A stretch of DNA of 64,000 nucleotides, taken from Cyclobacteriaceae bacterium (GTDB taxonomy: Bacteria > Bacteroidota > Bacteroidia > Cytophagales > Cyclobacteriaceae). A program made the position numbers and the translations under genes. Shown piece by piece: positions 63,970 through 64,000 of the stretch. Where the stretch lies: contig JAEUUI010000015.1 of NCBI GenBank assembly GCA_016786585.1, positions 232,683-296,682 on the forward strand, in the 5' to 3' direction. Position 1 is the first letter of the stretch. Each line of letters begins with the position of its first letter. A model generated the notes under the pieces. That model had not been told where the DNA came from and searched no databases. It was given only the letters and a program-made list of their open reading frames with translations.

Positions 63970-64000
63970 TGTAATAATTGTGATAATTGAATTAATAATT

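Overview
The window is chromosomal DNA from a member of the Bacteroidota, most likely a Cytophagales-type soil or freshwater bacterium. The evidence is a SusC/SusD glycan-uptake locus with a SusR-like regulator, several type IX secretion (T9SS) C-terminal sorting tails, DUF4249/TonB receptor pairing, promoter boxes of the TAnnTTTG type, and a complete 14-gene nuo operon with a short NuoG. The genus is inferred from gene content only.

Layout. 1-605: 3' end of an ABC-F ATPase gene. 880-11926 (minus): a polysaccharide utilisation locus in the order SusR-like regulator, GH97 glucosidase, SusC, SusD, GH71/99-like hydrolase, SusE/F-like lipoprotein, closed by a strong hairpin at 819-844. 11989-15015: housekeeping singles (DUF2911, a small Cys-rich protein, cyclophilin, a metallo-beta-lactamase-fold hydrolase, a CBS protein). 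15084-27900 (minus): nuoABCDEFGHIJKLMN for respiratory complex I. 28104-29349: DedA and a small membrane protein. 29453-34572 (plus): TonB receptor with an STN domain, DUF4249 lipoprotein, DUF1684 protein and a GreA-tail-like protein, followed by an acidic lipoprotein and a terminator.

35500-47730 is an accessory, repeat-rich region. It holds an 11-copy 21-bp minisatellite, an Ala-rich helical protein, and a large AT-rich gene fusing a SIR2-like domain to a STAND/NACHT-type P-loop ATPase and a helical-repeat tail, which is a strong candidate for an anti-phage gene. Next comes a Y1 (IS200/IS605-type, HUH) transposase embedded in two arrays of short palindromic REP-like units. A cluster of small exported or membrane proteins of unknown function follows, with a frameshifted zinc-ribbon gene, two dispersed-repeat blocks, an endonuclease III with an altered iron-sulfur motif, and what looks like a decayed toxin-antitoxin remnant.

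47734-64000 returns to ordinary genes: a T9SS-exported SGNH hydrolase, DNA polymerase IV, a long acyl-CoA dehydrogenase/oxidase, a two-gene unit of a five-repeat PKD-like T9SS protein and a SUMF1-fold protein, a 31-residue Lys-rich protein, a DUF6265-like protein, a GH5-like glycosidase, a methyltransferase, a nitronate monooxygenase, a DEAD-box RNA helicase and a cold-shock protein. No tRNA, rRNA or CRISPR array was recognised.
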